DNA of 6,518 bases from Puia dinghuensis (lineage in GTDB: Bacteria; Bacteroidota; Bacteroidia; Chitinophagales; Chitinophagaceae): NCBI GenBank assembly GCA_026224995.1, contig JAMFRX010000325.1, forward strand, positions 1 through 6,518. The letters run 5' to 3'. A program made the translations under genes and the position numbers. The notes under the pieces are model-generated. The model made no database searches. It was not told where the DNA came from and was given only the letters and a program-made list of their open reading frames with translations. Of this stretch, positions 1 through 5,652 are shown piece after piece; within the stretch, counting starts at the first letter, position 1, and every line of letters begins with the position of its first letter.

Positions 1-263
1 GGGACGACGAGGATATTGGCTTCGGGGAGGGAATCGATAGAAGGTAAGGATTCCACCACGAAATTCCTGACACCCCGCTTGTAAAGCTCGGCGACAAACC
101 TGCCCCCATCCCGCCGTGGTCCCTTGAGGGCGAAGAACAGCGAGTCCGCCGGGAAGATCAGCCGGCGGCTGTCGAGCAGCAGCTGTCCGATCGCCTGGTC
201 GCCGTGGAGCTGCAGCCATCGCCCGCCGATCACTTCGCCGATATAGCGCATACTATATTCCAT
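1..263 (-). CDS. murF: MurF N-terminal part (probably bifunctional MurF/alanine racemase), cut by window edge
   Basis: Translating the minus strand from the ATG at 263-261 gives 87 uninterrupted codons running off the window's left edge. The product starts MEYSMRYIGEVIGG and contains LLLDSRRLIFPADSLFFALK, then GPRRDGGRFVAELYKRGVRNFVV. The DSR...LFFALxGxxxDGxxF pattern is the Mur ligase N-terminal domain of MurF, which adds D-Ala-D-Ala to UDP-MurNAc-tripeptide in the cytoplasm. The wording GPRRDG...LYKRGVRNFVV resembles the Bacteroidota proteins in which MurF is fused to alanine racemase (Alr), but both the ATP-binding part and any racemase part lie outside the window, so the fusion is inferred. 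The start at 263 is preferred because AGGAGG lies 5 bases upstream; an in-frame ATG at 251 is the alternative. The gene overlaps the terC end by 11 bases, which suggests co-transcription and translational coupling. Confidence 0.85.
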   Translation of the reverse strand, partial: MEYSMRYIGEVIGGRWLQLHGDQAIGQLLLDSRRLIFPADSLFFALKGPRRDGGRFVAELYKRGVRNFVVESLPSIDSLPEANILVV

Positions 264-1191
264 TTTTCCCTCCTTTTTTGCGGTTCACCCACATTGAATA
301 AGCGATGCCGCCGGCGATGCAGACCAGTATCACCAGCAATGAAATATATACCGGTATCTGCACGTCGAAATATTCCACCAGCATCTTTAACCCCACGAAG
401 ACCAGCACTACCGCTATCCCCTGCTGCAGGTGCGAGAACTCGTCAATAGCTCCACGCAGCAAAAAGAAAAGGGAACGCAGGCCCAGCACCGCGACGATAT
501 TGGAAGTATAGATGACTACCGTCTGATGGGTGATGCCGAATACCGCCGGGATGGAGTCTATGGCGAACACGATATCCGTTGTCGCGAGCAGCACCACGAC
601 CACGAACAGGGTCGTAAATCGTCGCTTCCCGTCTATGACTACCTGCATCCGGCCGCCGCCGTCGCTGCCCGTCAGCGGCAGCAGCCGTTTCAGGAACTTG
701 TAGACGCGGTTGTCCTCCACATCCATCTCCGCTTCGTGGTCCGAGATGAACATGGTAATACCGGTGTATACCAGGATCGCGCCGAAGACATACAGCAGCC
801 AGTGGAACCGCGTCACCAGCGCGATACCCACCGTGATAAAGATGACCCGCAGGAAGATCGCCATCAGTATGCCGATCAGCAGCACCCGCGCATAATAGGC
901 GGGTTTTACCCGGAAAAAGGAGAAGATGAGGATGAACACAAAGATATTATCGATGCTGAGGCTCCACTCCATGAGATAGGCGCTGAAATATTCCAGGGCG
1001 GTCTTATGCCCGTCCTCATACCACATGAAGACAAAGAAGGCCATCGCCAGTCCCACCCAGAATGCCGTCTGGAACAGCGCTCTTTTGATCGTGATCGTTG
1101 CGCCCTTCCTGCTCAGCAGACCCAGATCGAACGTGACAGCCAGTAATAACACGATGCCGAAGACCAGATACGTGATGGTGGATGGGCTCAT
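253..1191 (-). CDS. TerC/Alx-family integral membrane protein
   Basis: The protein has 312 residues, close to the roughly 320 of E. coli Alx. It is very hydrophobic, with about eight or nine likely membrane segments, for example at 5-25, 40-58, 77-95, 101-122, 128-148, 193-212, 224-246, 258-272 and 280-300. Two family signatures with conserved acidic residues are visible: EWSLSIDNIFVF at 75-86 and TTDIVFAIDSIPAVFGIT at 204-221. A charged loop at about 150-191 separates the two halves, and the tail is basic (RKKGGKNG). Members of this family are linked to manganese efflux and metal or tellurite homeostasis; in E. coli Alx responds to alkaline pH and manganese. Metal transport is therefore the likely role, but the substrate cannot be read from the sequence. 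The ATG at 1191 has no clear Shine-Dalgarno and sits two bases from a perfect palindrome. The stop overlaps the murF start. Confidence 0.92.
   Translation of the reverse strand: MSPSTITYLVFGIVLLLAVTFDLGLLSRKGATITIKRALFQTAFWVGLAMAFFVFMWYEDGHKTALEYFSAYLMEWSLSIDNIFVFILIFSFFRVKPAYYARVLLIGILMAIFLRVIFITVGIALVTRFHWLLYVFGAILVYTGITMFISDHEAEMDVEDNRVYKFLKRLLPLTGSDGGGRMQVVIDGKRRFTTLFVVVVLLATTDIVFAIDSIPAVFGITHQTVVIYTSNIVAVLGLRSLFFLLRGAIDEFSHLQQGIAVVLVFVGLKMLVEYFDVQIPVYISLLVILVCIAGGIAYSMWVNRKKGGKNGI
269..274 (-). promoter_or_regulatory. Strong Shine-Dalgarno for murF inside the end of terC
   Basis: On the minus strand AAAGGAGGGAAAA precedes the ATG at 263, with AGGAGG 5 bases from the start codon. It decides between the two in-frame ATGs at 263 and 251. 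Such a complete Shine-Dalgarno stands out because Bacteroidota often start without one, and no comparable site is seen before the other genes here. It lies within the lysine and glycine codons of the terC tail. Confidence 0.7.
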
Positions 1192-1193
1192 GA

Positions 1194-1205
1194 CGTAAAT
1201 TTACG
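1194..1205. repeat. 12-bp perfect palindrome next to the terC start
   Basis: CGTAAATTTACG is a perfect self-complementary 12-mer whose edge lies two bases from the terC start codon. It could be a binding site for a dimeric regulator, or it could simply fold over the ribosome-binding region. No regulator family is recognised from the sequence, and chance is not excluded. Confidence 0.4.
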
Positions 1206-1306
1206 ATTTCGGAGCGTACGGATCGTATTCACTCTGCCGTTCGTCGATCCCTTACCGTCGTCTGTCGGTTCCGGAGGAATACCCGTGTAAAAAATATGGA
1301 AGTCTC

Positions 1307-1323
1307 AAAGTATTATATACTTT
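1307..1323. repeat. Inverted repeat overlapping the -7 box, possible operator
   Basis: AAAGTAT and ATACTTT form perfect 7-bp arms around a 3-base spacer (TAT). The right arm overlaps the candidate -7 element, which is where a repressor would block initiation. The dyad is AT-only apart from one G/C pair per arm, in an otherwise GC-rich region. Operator function is inference. Confidence 0.35.
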
Positions 1324-1325
1324 TG
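1318..1325 (+). promoter_or_regulatory. Candidate Bacteroidota -7 promoter box for the plus-strand operon
   Basis: TACTTTTG matches the Bacteroidota -7 consensus TAnnTTTG exactly and lies in an AT-rich stretch in front of the first collar gene. It implies a leader of roughly 100 bases before the ATG at 1433. No TTTG or TTG -33 element is found at the expected spacing upstream, which lowers confidence. An inverted repeat overlaps the box. Confidence 0.45.
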
Positions 1326-1352
1326 ATCCATCTCCACCTGGTCGTAGCCAAT

Positions 1353-1370
1353 CTTTTCATACGCGAAAAG
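1353..1370 (+). repeat. Small inverted repeat in the operon leader
   Basis: CTTTTC and GAAAAG form a perfect 6-bp stem around a 6-base loop (ATACGC) in the presumed 5' leader. No T-run follows, so it is not a typical terminator. The short direct repeat AGCCAAT flanks it at 1346-1352 and 1377-1383. The stem is weak and may have no function. Confidence 0.25.
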
Positions 1371-1432
1371 CTTGAAAGCCAATTTCTCTTACCCGTATTT
1401 TTCTATTCACTGGTCCTAAAAATTGAGTGTCT

Positions 1433-2200
1433 ATGACATTGTCATTCCCAAAACTATCGCTGCTCCTCGCGGCCTTCTTCTTCGTCCGCACGGCCTTCGG
1501 TCAGATCGCTATCGGCACCACTACGCCGGACCCGGGCGCCATCCTCACCGTCGCCTCGACCACCAAGGGTGTGCTCGTCCCCCGGCTTACCACCGCGCAG
1601 CAGGCTACGCTGGCCGCCGCCCTAACCGCGGGCGAAGCAGGCATGCTCGTGACCGACGCCACCACTGGCCACCTCATGGGCTGGAGCGGCACGGCCTTCG
1701 TTCCGGCGGGCAATCTCACCGCCGTTACCCCGCTGACCGTGAGCTCCACCAACCAGGTATCTTTCAACGCCGGGACAATGGCGGGCGATCTCATCACCTG
1801 GGACGGCACCAACTGGGTGAATATGCAGCCCGCCACCCAGCATTTCAGCATCGCCGTAGACAACCGCCAGCCTTATATCGCCTTGAACTATTGTATCTCG
1901 ATGTTTGGCATTTTCCCTGCCCGCAGCGACTCCCAGCCCTTTGTGAGCCAGATCCAGCTGTTCCCCTTCAATTTTGCACCCAACGGCTGGGCCCTTTGCA
2001 ATGGGCAGCTCCTGGCCATCAGTCAGAACACCGCCCTCTTCTCTCTGTTAGGAACCAACTATGGCGGGAACGGGACGACGAACTTCCAACTCCCCAACCT
2101 GCAAGGCCGGGTATCGCTCGACGCGGGCAACGGGCCGGGTCTTAGCAATTTCATACAGGGCGCCAATGGCGGCACGGAGTCCAGCACCATCGCTCATTAA
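1433..2200 (+). CDS. Exported tail-collar (MdpB-like) protein, copy 1 of 3, apparently circularly permuted
   Basis: The protein has 255 residues from the ATG at 1433; a GTG at 1427 would add two residues. Residues 1-23 form a Sec signal peptide ending AFG before Gln24. Then comes the Bacteroidota module IAIGTTTPDPGAIL...STTKGVLVPRL (25-52), GMLVTDATTG (70-79), a variable linker, and GDLITWDGTNWVN (118-130). The rest is phage tail-collar-like: QPYIALNYCISMFGIFPAR (146-164), FAPNGWALCNGQ (181-192), ALFSLLGTNYGGNGTTNFQL (201-220), LQGR and a GGTES motif at 246-250, five residues from the end. In ordinary MdpB/collar proteins the QPYxxLNYxIAxxGIFPS motif is the C-terminus, so the order here is inverted. 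Cys154 and Cys189 may pair. Collar domains are known from phage fibres; a surface or extracellular role is inferred from the signal peptide. It is the first gene of the presumed operon, 22 bases before copy 2. Confidence 0.85.
   Translation: MTLSFPKLSLLLAAFFFVRTAFGQIAIGTTTPDPGAILTVASTTKGVLVPRLTTAQQATLAAALTAGEAGMLVTDATTGHLMGWSGTAFVPAGNLTAVTPLTVSSTNQVSFNAGTMAGDLITWDGTNWVNMQPATQHFSIAVDNRQPYIALNYCISMFGIFPARSDSQPFVSQIQLFPFNFAPNGWALCNGQLLAISQNTALFSLLGTNYGGNGTTNFQLPNLQGRVSLDAGNGPGLSNFIQGANGGTESSTIAH
1784..1845 (+). repeat. Near-identical block shared with copy 2
   Basis: This 62-base stretch coding the TWDGTNWVN segment matches 2577-2638 at 59 of 62 positions by hand alignment, including a perfect run of 38 bases (1793-1830 against 2586-2623). 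Flanking parts of the two genes are clearly less similar, which hints at local gene conversion or strong constraint. Confidence 0.8.
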
Positions 2201-2222
2201 ATCATTCTTAAATCTTATTTAT

Positions 2223-2993
2223 ATGCGATCGATCTCTACTTTTCTGTTTTTAACGATAGTCCTCCTCGGCCGGCAGTCCGCCGGTGCGCAAACGGGCATC
2301 GGGACCACTACGCCTGATCCCCACGCCATTCTGGACATCGAGTCCACGCAAAAAGGCGTGCTCCTGCCCCGCCTTACCGCGGCCCAGCAAGCCACGCTGG
2401 CCGCCACGCTCACCAGCGGGCAGGTGGGGATGCTCGTGACCGATGCCGTCACCGGCAAACCCGTTTACTGGACCGGAGGCGCCTGGAAGGACGCCTCGGG
2501 TTTGTCCGTCACGGCCACCAGCCCTCTGTCCATAAGCAGCGTCAACACGATTGCCCTCAATGCCGGTACCAGCGTGGGCGATCTGATCACCTGGGACGGC
2601 ACCAACTGGGTGAATATGCAGCCAGCTACCCAGCATTTTTCCATCAGCGTTGACAACCGCCAGCCCTATCTGGCCCTCAATTATTGTATCGCGCTGACTG
2701 GCGTCTTTCCCTCTCAGAACGGCAACACCCCGTTCCTGACCGAGATCGCCCTCTACGCCTTTAATTTCCCGCCCACAGGCTGGGCCCTTTGCAACGGCCA
2801 GCTGCTGCCCATCAGCCAGGACCAGGCGATGTTCGCCCTGATAGGGACCTTTTATGGCGGCGATGGCGTCACTACTTTCGCCCTCCCCAACCTGCAGAGC
2901 AGGACTCCCGTGCACATGGGCAGTGGCGAGGGCCTCTCCACCTATGTCCTTGCACAAACAGGCGGCACAGAAACGAATACCCTTACCCGTTAA
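2223..2993 (+). CDS. Exported tail-collar (MdpB-like) protein, copy 2 of 3, apparently circularly permuted
   Basis: The protein has 256 residues. The ATG at 2223 is chosen because it begins a Sec signal peptide (1-22, ending AGA before Gln23); the frame stays open upstream to 2061, but that part overlaps copy 1. The module TGIGTTTPDPHAILDIESTQ (24-43) leads to KGVLLPRLTAAQQATL, then VGMLVTDAVTG (68-78), YWTGGAW (82-88) and GDLITWDGTNWVN (119-131). The collar region follows as QPYLALNYCIALTGVFPS (147-164), PFLTEI (170-175), FPPTGWALCNGQLLPIS (182-198), ALIGTFYGGDGVTTFALPNL (205-224) and GGTET (247-251) just before the end. The same permuted order and end point as copy 1 are seen. Cys155 and Cys190 correspond to Cys154 and Cys189 of copy 1. 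It is 22 bases after copy 1 and 10 bases before copy 3, so it very likely shares their transcript. Confidence 0.85.
   Translation: MRSISTFLFLTIVLLGRQSAGAQTGIGTTTPDPHAILDIESTQKGVLLPRLTAAQQATLAATLTSGQVGMLVTDAVTGKPVYWTGGAWKDASGLSVTATSPLSISSVNTIALNAGTSVGDLITWDGTNWVNMQPATQHFSISVDNRQPYLALNYCIALTGVFPSQNGNTPFLTEIALYAFNFPPTGWALCNGQLLPISQDQAMFALIGTFYGGDGVTTFALPNLQSRTPVHMGSGEGLSTYVLAQTGGTETNTLTR
2577..2638 (+). repeat. Near-identical block shared with copy 1
   Basis: This is the partner of the block at 1784-1845, with three mismatches in 62 bases. The equivalent part of copy 3 begins at about 3370 and encodes GDLLTWDGANWVN, but it is much more diverged at the DNA level. Confidence 0.8.
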
Positions 2994-3003
2994 AATTAAT
3001 CAC

Positions 3004-3789
3004 ATGCAAAAGATCGTCATCATTTGTTCGGCGGCGTTAGTCGTGCTCTTTGCCTGCATTGGCCGGGCATCCGCCCAGACGTCCATTGGCATCGGCACTA
3101 CCACGCCCGACACCCATGCCGTCCTGGATATTACAAGCACGCAAAAAGGTGTCCTCTTCCCCCGCCTGACGGCCGCGCAGCAGACGACCCTCTCCGGTAT
3201 GCTCGGCCCCTCGGAGATGGGCATGATCGTCATCGATGCCACCACGGGAACGCAAATGGCCTGGACAGGCAGCGCCTGGAATACGGTAGCGGCCACCGGT
3301 CCGCTCACGGCCGCCGCGCCATTGGCCGTGGCTACGAACAACGTGCAGCTCAACCCCGGCACCCATGTCGGCGACCTGCTCACCTGGGATGGCGCCAACT
3401 GGGTGAACACCCAACCCGCCGTGCAGCATTTCACCGTCACCGTCGACAATCACCAACCTTACCTGGTGAATAATTATGTGATCGGCATAAGCGGTATCTA
3501 TCCTTCCCGAAACGCCGCCAATCTACCCTATCTGGGCGAGATCTACCTGATGGGCGCCAACTTCGCACCGCAGGGCTTCGCCTCCTGCGACGGCTCTATC
3601 TTTAGCATCGCTTCCAATTCGGCCCTGTTCAGCCTGTTGGGTACGCAGTATGGCGGCAACGGCACGAGCACCTTCGCCCTTCCCGACCTGCGGGGCCGCG
3701 TGGTGGTAGGCATGGGACAAGGCGCGGGGCTCTCGCCTTATGTGATCGGCCAGTCCGGCGGCACCGAATCAAAGACCTTTACCCATTAA
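3004..3789 (+). CDS. Exported tail-collar (MdpB-like) protein, copy 3 of 3, apparently circularly permuted
   Basis: The protein has 261 residues from the ATG at 3004, which opens a signal peptide (1-24, ending ASA before Gln25). A Cys at 18 sits in LFAC, but Phe at -2 makes a lipoprotein box less likely than cleavage after ASA. Next are SIGIGTTTPDTHAVLDITST (27-46), QKGVLFPRLTAAQQ, GMIVIDATTG (73-82), AWTGSAWN (86-93) and GDLLTWDGANWVN (123-135). The collar part runs QPYLVNNYVIGISGIYPSRN (151-170), LPYLGEIYLMGANFAPQGF (174-192), ALFSLLGTQYGGNGTSTFAL (207-226), PDLRGR and GGTES (252-256), ending KTFTH. This copy matches standard MdpB wording most closely (LGEIYLMGANFAP, LPDLRGR), yet has the same permuted order. 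It is the most diverged of the three and lacks the first Cys of the pair found in copies 1 and 2. The next gene starts 3 bases after its stop. Confidence 0.85.
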   Translation: MQKIVIICSAALVVLFACIGRASAQTSIGIGTTTPDTHAVLDITSTQKGVLFPRLTAAQQTTLSGMLGPSEMGMIVIDATTGTQMAWTGSAWNTVAATGPLTAAAPLAVATNNVQLNPGTHVGDLLTWDGANWVNTQPAVQHFTVTVDNHQPYLVNNYVIGISGIYPSRNAANLPYLGEIYLMGANFAPQGFASCDGSIFSIASNSALFSLLGTQYGGNGTSTFALPDLRGRVVVGMGQGAGLSPYVIGQSGGTESKTFTH

Positions 3790-3792
3790 TCC

Positions 3793-5622
3793 ATGAATAG
3801 GACAACACTGCTGTTGATGGCCGCCTGCATTATGCTGTCGGTTCCCTACCCGGCGGCTGCACAGCCCAACGTGGCCGAGCGGCCGCGTCCGGTGGCCGAA
3901 CCGCCGGGGGTCCAGCCGCCAGTGGCCCTGCCCGCGGTCGATTCCCAGCTCCGCCCGGCATCTGCCAACGACCGCTCCTGGCAGCTCATAGGCCTGAGTG
4001 AGAGTGCGCACTTCGCCACCTTCCGCCACCCCGTGAAAGTAGCCATCATCGACGACGGATTCGACATCGACAACCCCCTTTGGGCAGGCAGCATCGCTCA
4101 TAACATGGCCGACATCCCCGGCAACGACATTGATGACGACCACAACGGCAAAACGGACGACTACACCGGCTGGGACTTCGGCGATAACGATGAGGACGTG
4201 CGTCCCGCCAAGTCAGTAGTCGACAAAGAATCGCACGGCACCCGTGTGCTGGGCGTTTTCTGGGAGGTATTAAGCCAGCTGTCGGCAGGCGACCCCACCG
4301 GTATTTCGATCCTGCCGGTAAAGGCAGTCGCCGATGGTCACCTCAACAACTACCTGATGGAGGGTTACAAGGGCATCGAATATGCCATAGAGCAAAAGGC
4401 CGATGTCATCATCTGCAGCTGGTCCGGCCCCGTCATCTCGCCCGAAGAGAAGGCTATCCTGGCGAAGGCGCAGGCCCGCGGAATCCTGATCATCGCAGCG
4501 GCCGGGAACTTTTATTCCCTCGAACCCCTATACCCTGGCGCCTTCCCCGCCGTCATTAACGTCGCCGCCACTACCGTGGAAGGGCGAAAGCTCCCGGTCT
4601 CCAACTATGGACCCTTTGTCGACATCAGCGCGCCCGGCGATTCGCTGCTCACCTACGACCCTTATAGACGCACACCAGGAGCATGGCTCTCCGCGACTTC
4701 GGCGGCAACACCCGTAGTAGCCGCAATAGTGACAGCCATCCGGGCCGGTTGGCCAAACCTCTCCCCCGCCGCCATAGAGCACCTGCTCAAGAATACCGCC
4801 ACGCCCCTGGAAAGCCTCAATCCGCTGTATGCGGGAGACCTCGGCGCCGGTCTCGTCAACGTCGCCGCCATCCGGAAAGCGCTGCCGGCGCAAAACGCGA
4901 CGGCTTCATCCGGTGGCCATATCGCCGAAGGCCATGTCCCCGGAGGCCCCACCCCGGCCCACCTCCAGCCGCAGGGTTTCATCGACCTTCACACGCTGCA
5001 ACTAAATATCCCCGTTAGGATAGTGCCCGCCGGGCGCTATCCGGGCATCAAATTCCTGCTGCAGCCCCCCGCAGGCGAAGAACTGCCCAATGTCCGCCTG
5101 ACCCTCTTTCGCGATGGCCGCAGCATAGACACCCTTGTCCACGGCCGCCAGCTCAACTATCCGTTTGTAGCCGTCGCCGACTCCCTGTATCTGTATCGCG
5201 CCGCGGGTGGAGCCGCGGCCCATGCCGCCGGCCCCTGGTGGTATTACTCCGCCATGACCATCGACTCCAGCGCCTTCTACTGCGGCGGCACCATCCCCGT
5301 GACCGCTACGGCCGAAGGAACCATTGAAGACGGCAGCGGCGAAGCGAACTACACTGGCAGGAACGATTGTAAGTGGCAGCTCACGGCTCCTGCGGGAAAG
5401 AAGCTCCTGCTGAATTTCGAACAGTTCGACACGGAGCCGAAAATCGACCAGGTATACATTTTCAGCGGTAACAGCACCAAGGACCCGATCCTGGCCATCT
5501 TCTCGGGTCACAAGCTGCCGCCCACCGTCACAAGCTGGGGCGAATCGGTATTGATCTGGTTTATCACCAATGAAGAAAATAATTTCAAGGGCTGGCGGCT
5601 GCACTACAAAGTAGTGGACTAA
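3793..5622 (+). CDS. Exported subtilisin-like (S8) serine peptidase with C-terminal CUB-like domain
   Basis: The protein has 609 residues. A signal peptide covers 1-23 (ending PAAA before Gln24), followed by a proline-rich stretch to about 55 with no recognisable I9 propeptide. The S8 domain spans about 60-365. Its catalytic Asp87 is in VAIIDDGFD, His148 in ESHGT, Ser303 in SATSAATPVVAA, and the oxyanion Asn239 in AAAGNF. An acidic loop, PGNDIDDDHNGKTDDYTGWDF (109-129), is a common, probably calcium-binding feature of bacterial subtilases. After a linker and a beta-rich section (about 395-480), residues 497-606 resemble a CUB domain: C497, C526KW, LLLNFEQFD, VYIFSGN, ILAIFSGHKLPP and a terminal GWRLHYKV. 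Only the first CUB cysteine pair is present. All triad residues are intact, so an active extracellular or cell-surface endopeptidase is expected. The 3-base gap after copy 3 ties it to the collar proteins, possibly as their processing enzyme (inference). No T9SS sorting domain is evident at its C-terminus. Confidence 0.92.
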   Translation: MNRTTLLLMAACIMLSVPYPAAAQPNVAERPRPVAEPPGVQPPVALPAVDSQLRPASANDRSWQLIGLSESAHFATFRHPVKVAIIDDGFDIDNPLWAGSIAHNMADIPGNDIDDDHNGKTDDYTGWDFGDNDEDVRPAKSVVDKESHGTRVLGVFWEVLSQLSAGDPTGISILPVKAVADGHLNNYLMEGYKGIEYAIEQKADVIICSWSGPVISPEEKAILAKAQARGILIIAAAGNFYSLEPLYPGAFPAVINVAATTVEGRKLPVSNYGPFVDISAPGDSLLTYDPYRRTPGAWLSATSAATPVVAAIVTAIRAGWPNLSPAAIEHLLKNTATPLESLNPLYAGDLGAGLVNVAAIRKALPAQNATASSGGHIAEGHVPGGPTPAHLQPQGFIDLHTLQLNIPVRIVPAGRYPGIKFLLQPPAGEELPNVRLTLFRDGRSIDTLVHGRQLNYPFVAVADSLYLYRAAGGAAAHAAGPWWYYSAMTIDSSAFYCGGTIPVTATAEGTIEDGSGEANYTGRNDCKWQLTAPAGKKLLLNFEQFDTEPKIDQVYIFSGNSTKDPILAIFSGHKLPPTVTSWGESVLIWFITNEENNFKGWRLHYKVVD

Positions 5623-5652
5623 CCGCCGGCCTAAACGCTTAAACCGTAAGAA

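Larger units (their letters stand above)
1192..1432. other. Divergent intergenic region between terC and the collar-gene operon
   Basis: These 241 bases separate the minus-strand terC from the plus-strand operon and contain no credible gene. They hold a palindrome next to terC (1194-1205), an AT-rich dyad with an exact -7 box (1307-1325) and a small hairpin-capable repeat (1353-1370). The stretch from about 1283 to 1432 is visibly richer in A and T than the flanking genes, as expected of a promoter and leader. No minus-strand TAnnTTTG box for terC was found. Confidence 0.7.

Noticed and set aside
430..1146. Plus-strand open frame of 238 codons opposite terC
   Set aside because: Its product is a low-complexity mix of Asp, Glu, His, Gln and Arg with no family features, and it lies exactly antisense to a clearly conserved membrane protein gene.
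1353..1392. Rho-independent terminator in the leader
   Set aside because: The stem has only six pairs with few G/C, and no T-run follows on either strand at the required position.
1192..1432. Manganese (yybP-ykoY) riboswitch upstream of terC, as known for E. coli alx
   Set aside because: No recognisable conserved loops or terminator-like expression platform were found on the minus strand in this short region.
1423..2145. Alternative-frame open stretch of 240 codons starting just before collar copy 1
   Set aside because: It is rich in Arg, His and Pro, as expected from a GC-rich shadow frame, while the overlapping frame has a signal peptide and family motifs.
2061..2222. Upstream extension of collar copy 2
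   Set aside because: It overlaps the end of copy 1, has no signal-peptide character, and would bury the clear signal peptide that begins at 2223.
2854..3003. Upstream extension of collar copy 3
   Set aside because: It overlaps the end of copy 2 and reads as an off-frame shadow; the ATG at 3004 opens a proper signal peptide.
3004..3063. Collar copy 3 as a lipoprotein with Cys18 as the lipidated residue
   Set aside because: LFAC has Phe at position -2 and is followed by the well-formed ASA-Gln signal peptidase I site matching the other two copies.
1433..3789. Remnant prophage tail cluster
   Set aside because: All three collar proteins carry Sec signal peptides and a Bacteroidota export-type module, and no other phage gene is present in the window.
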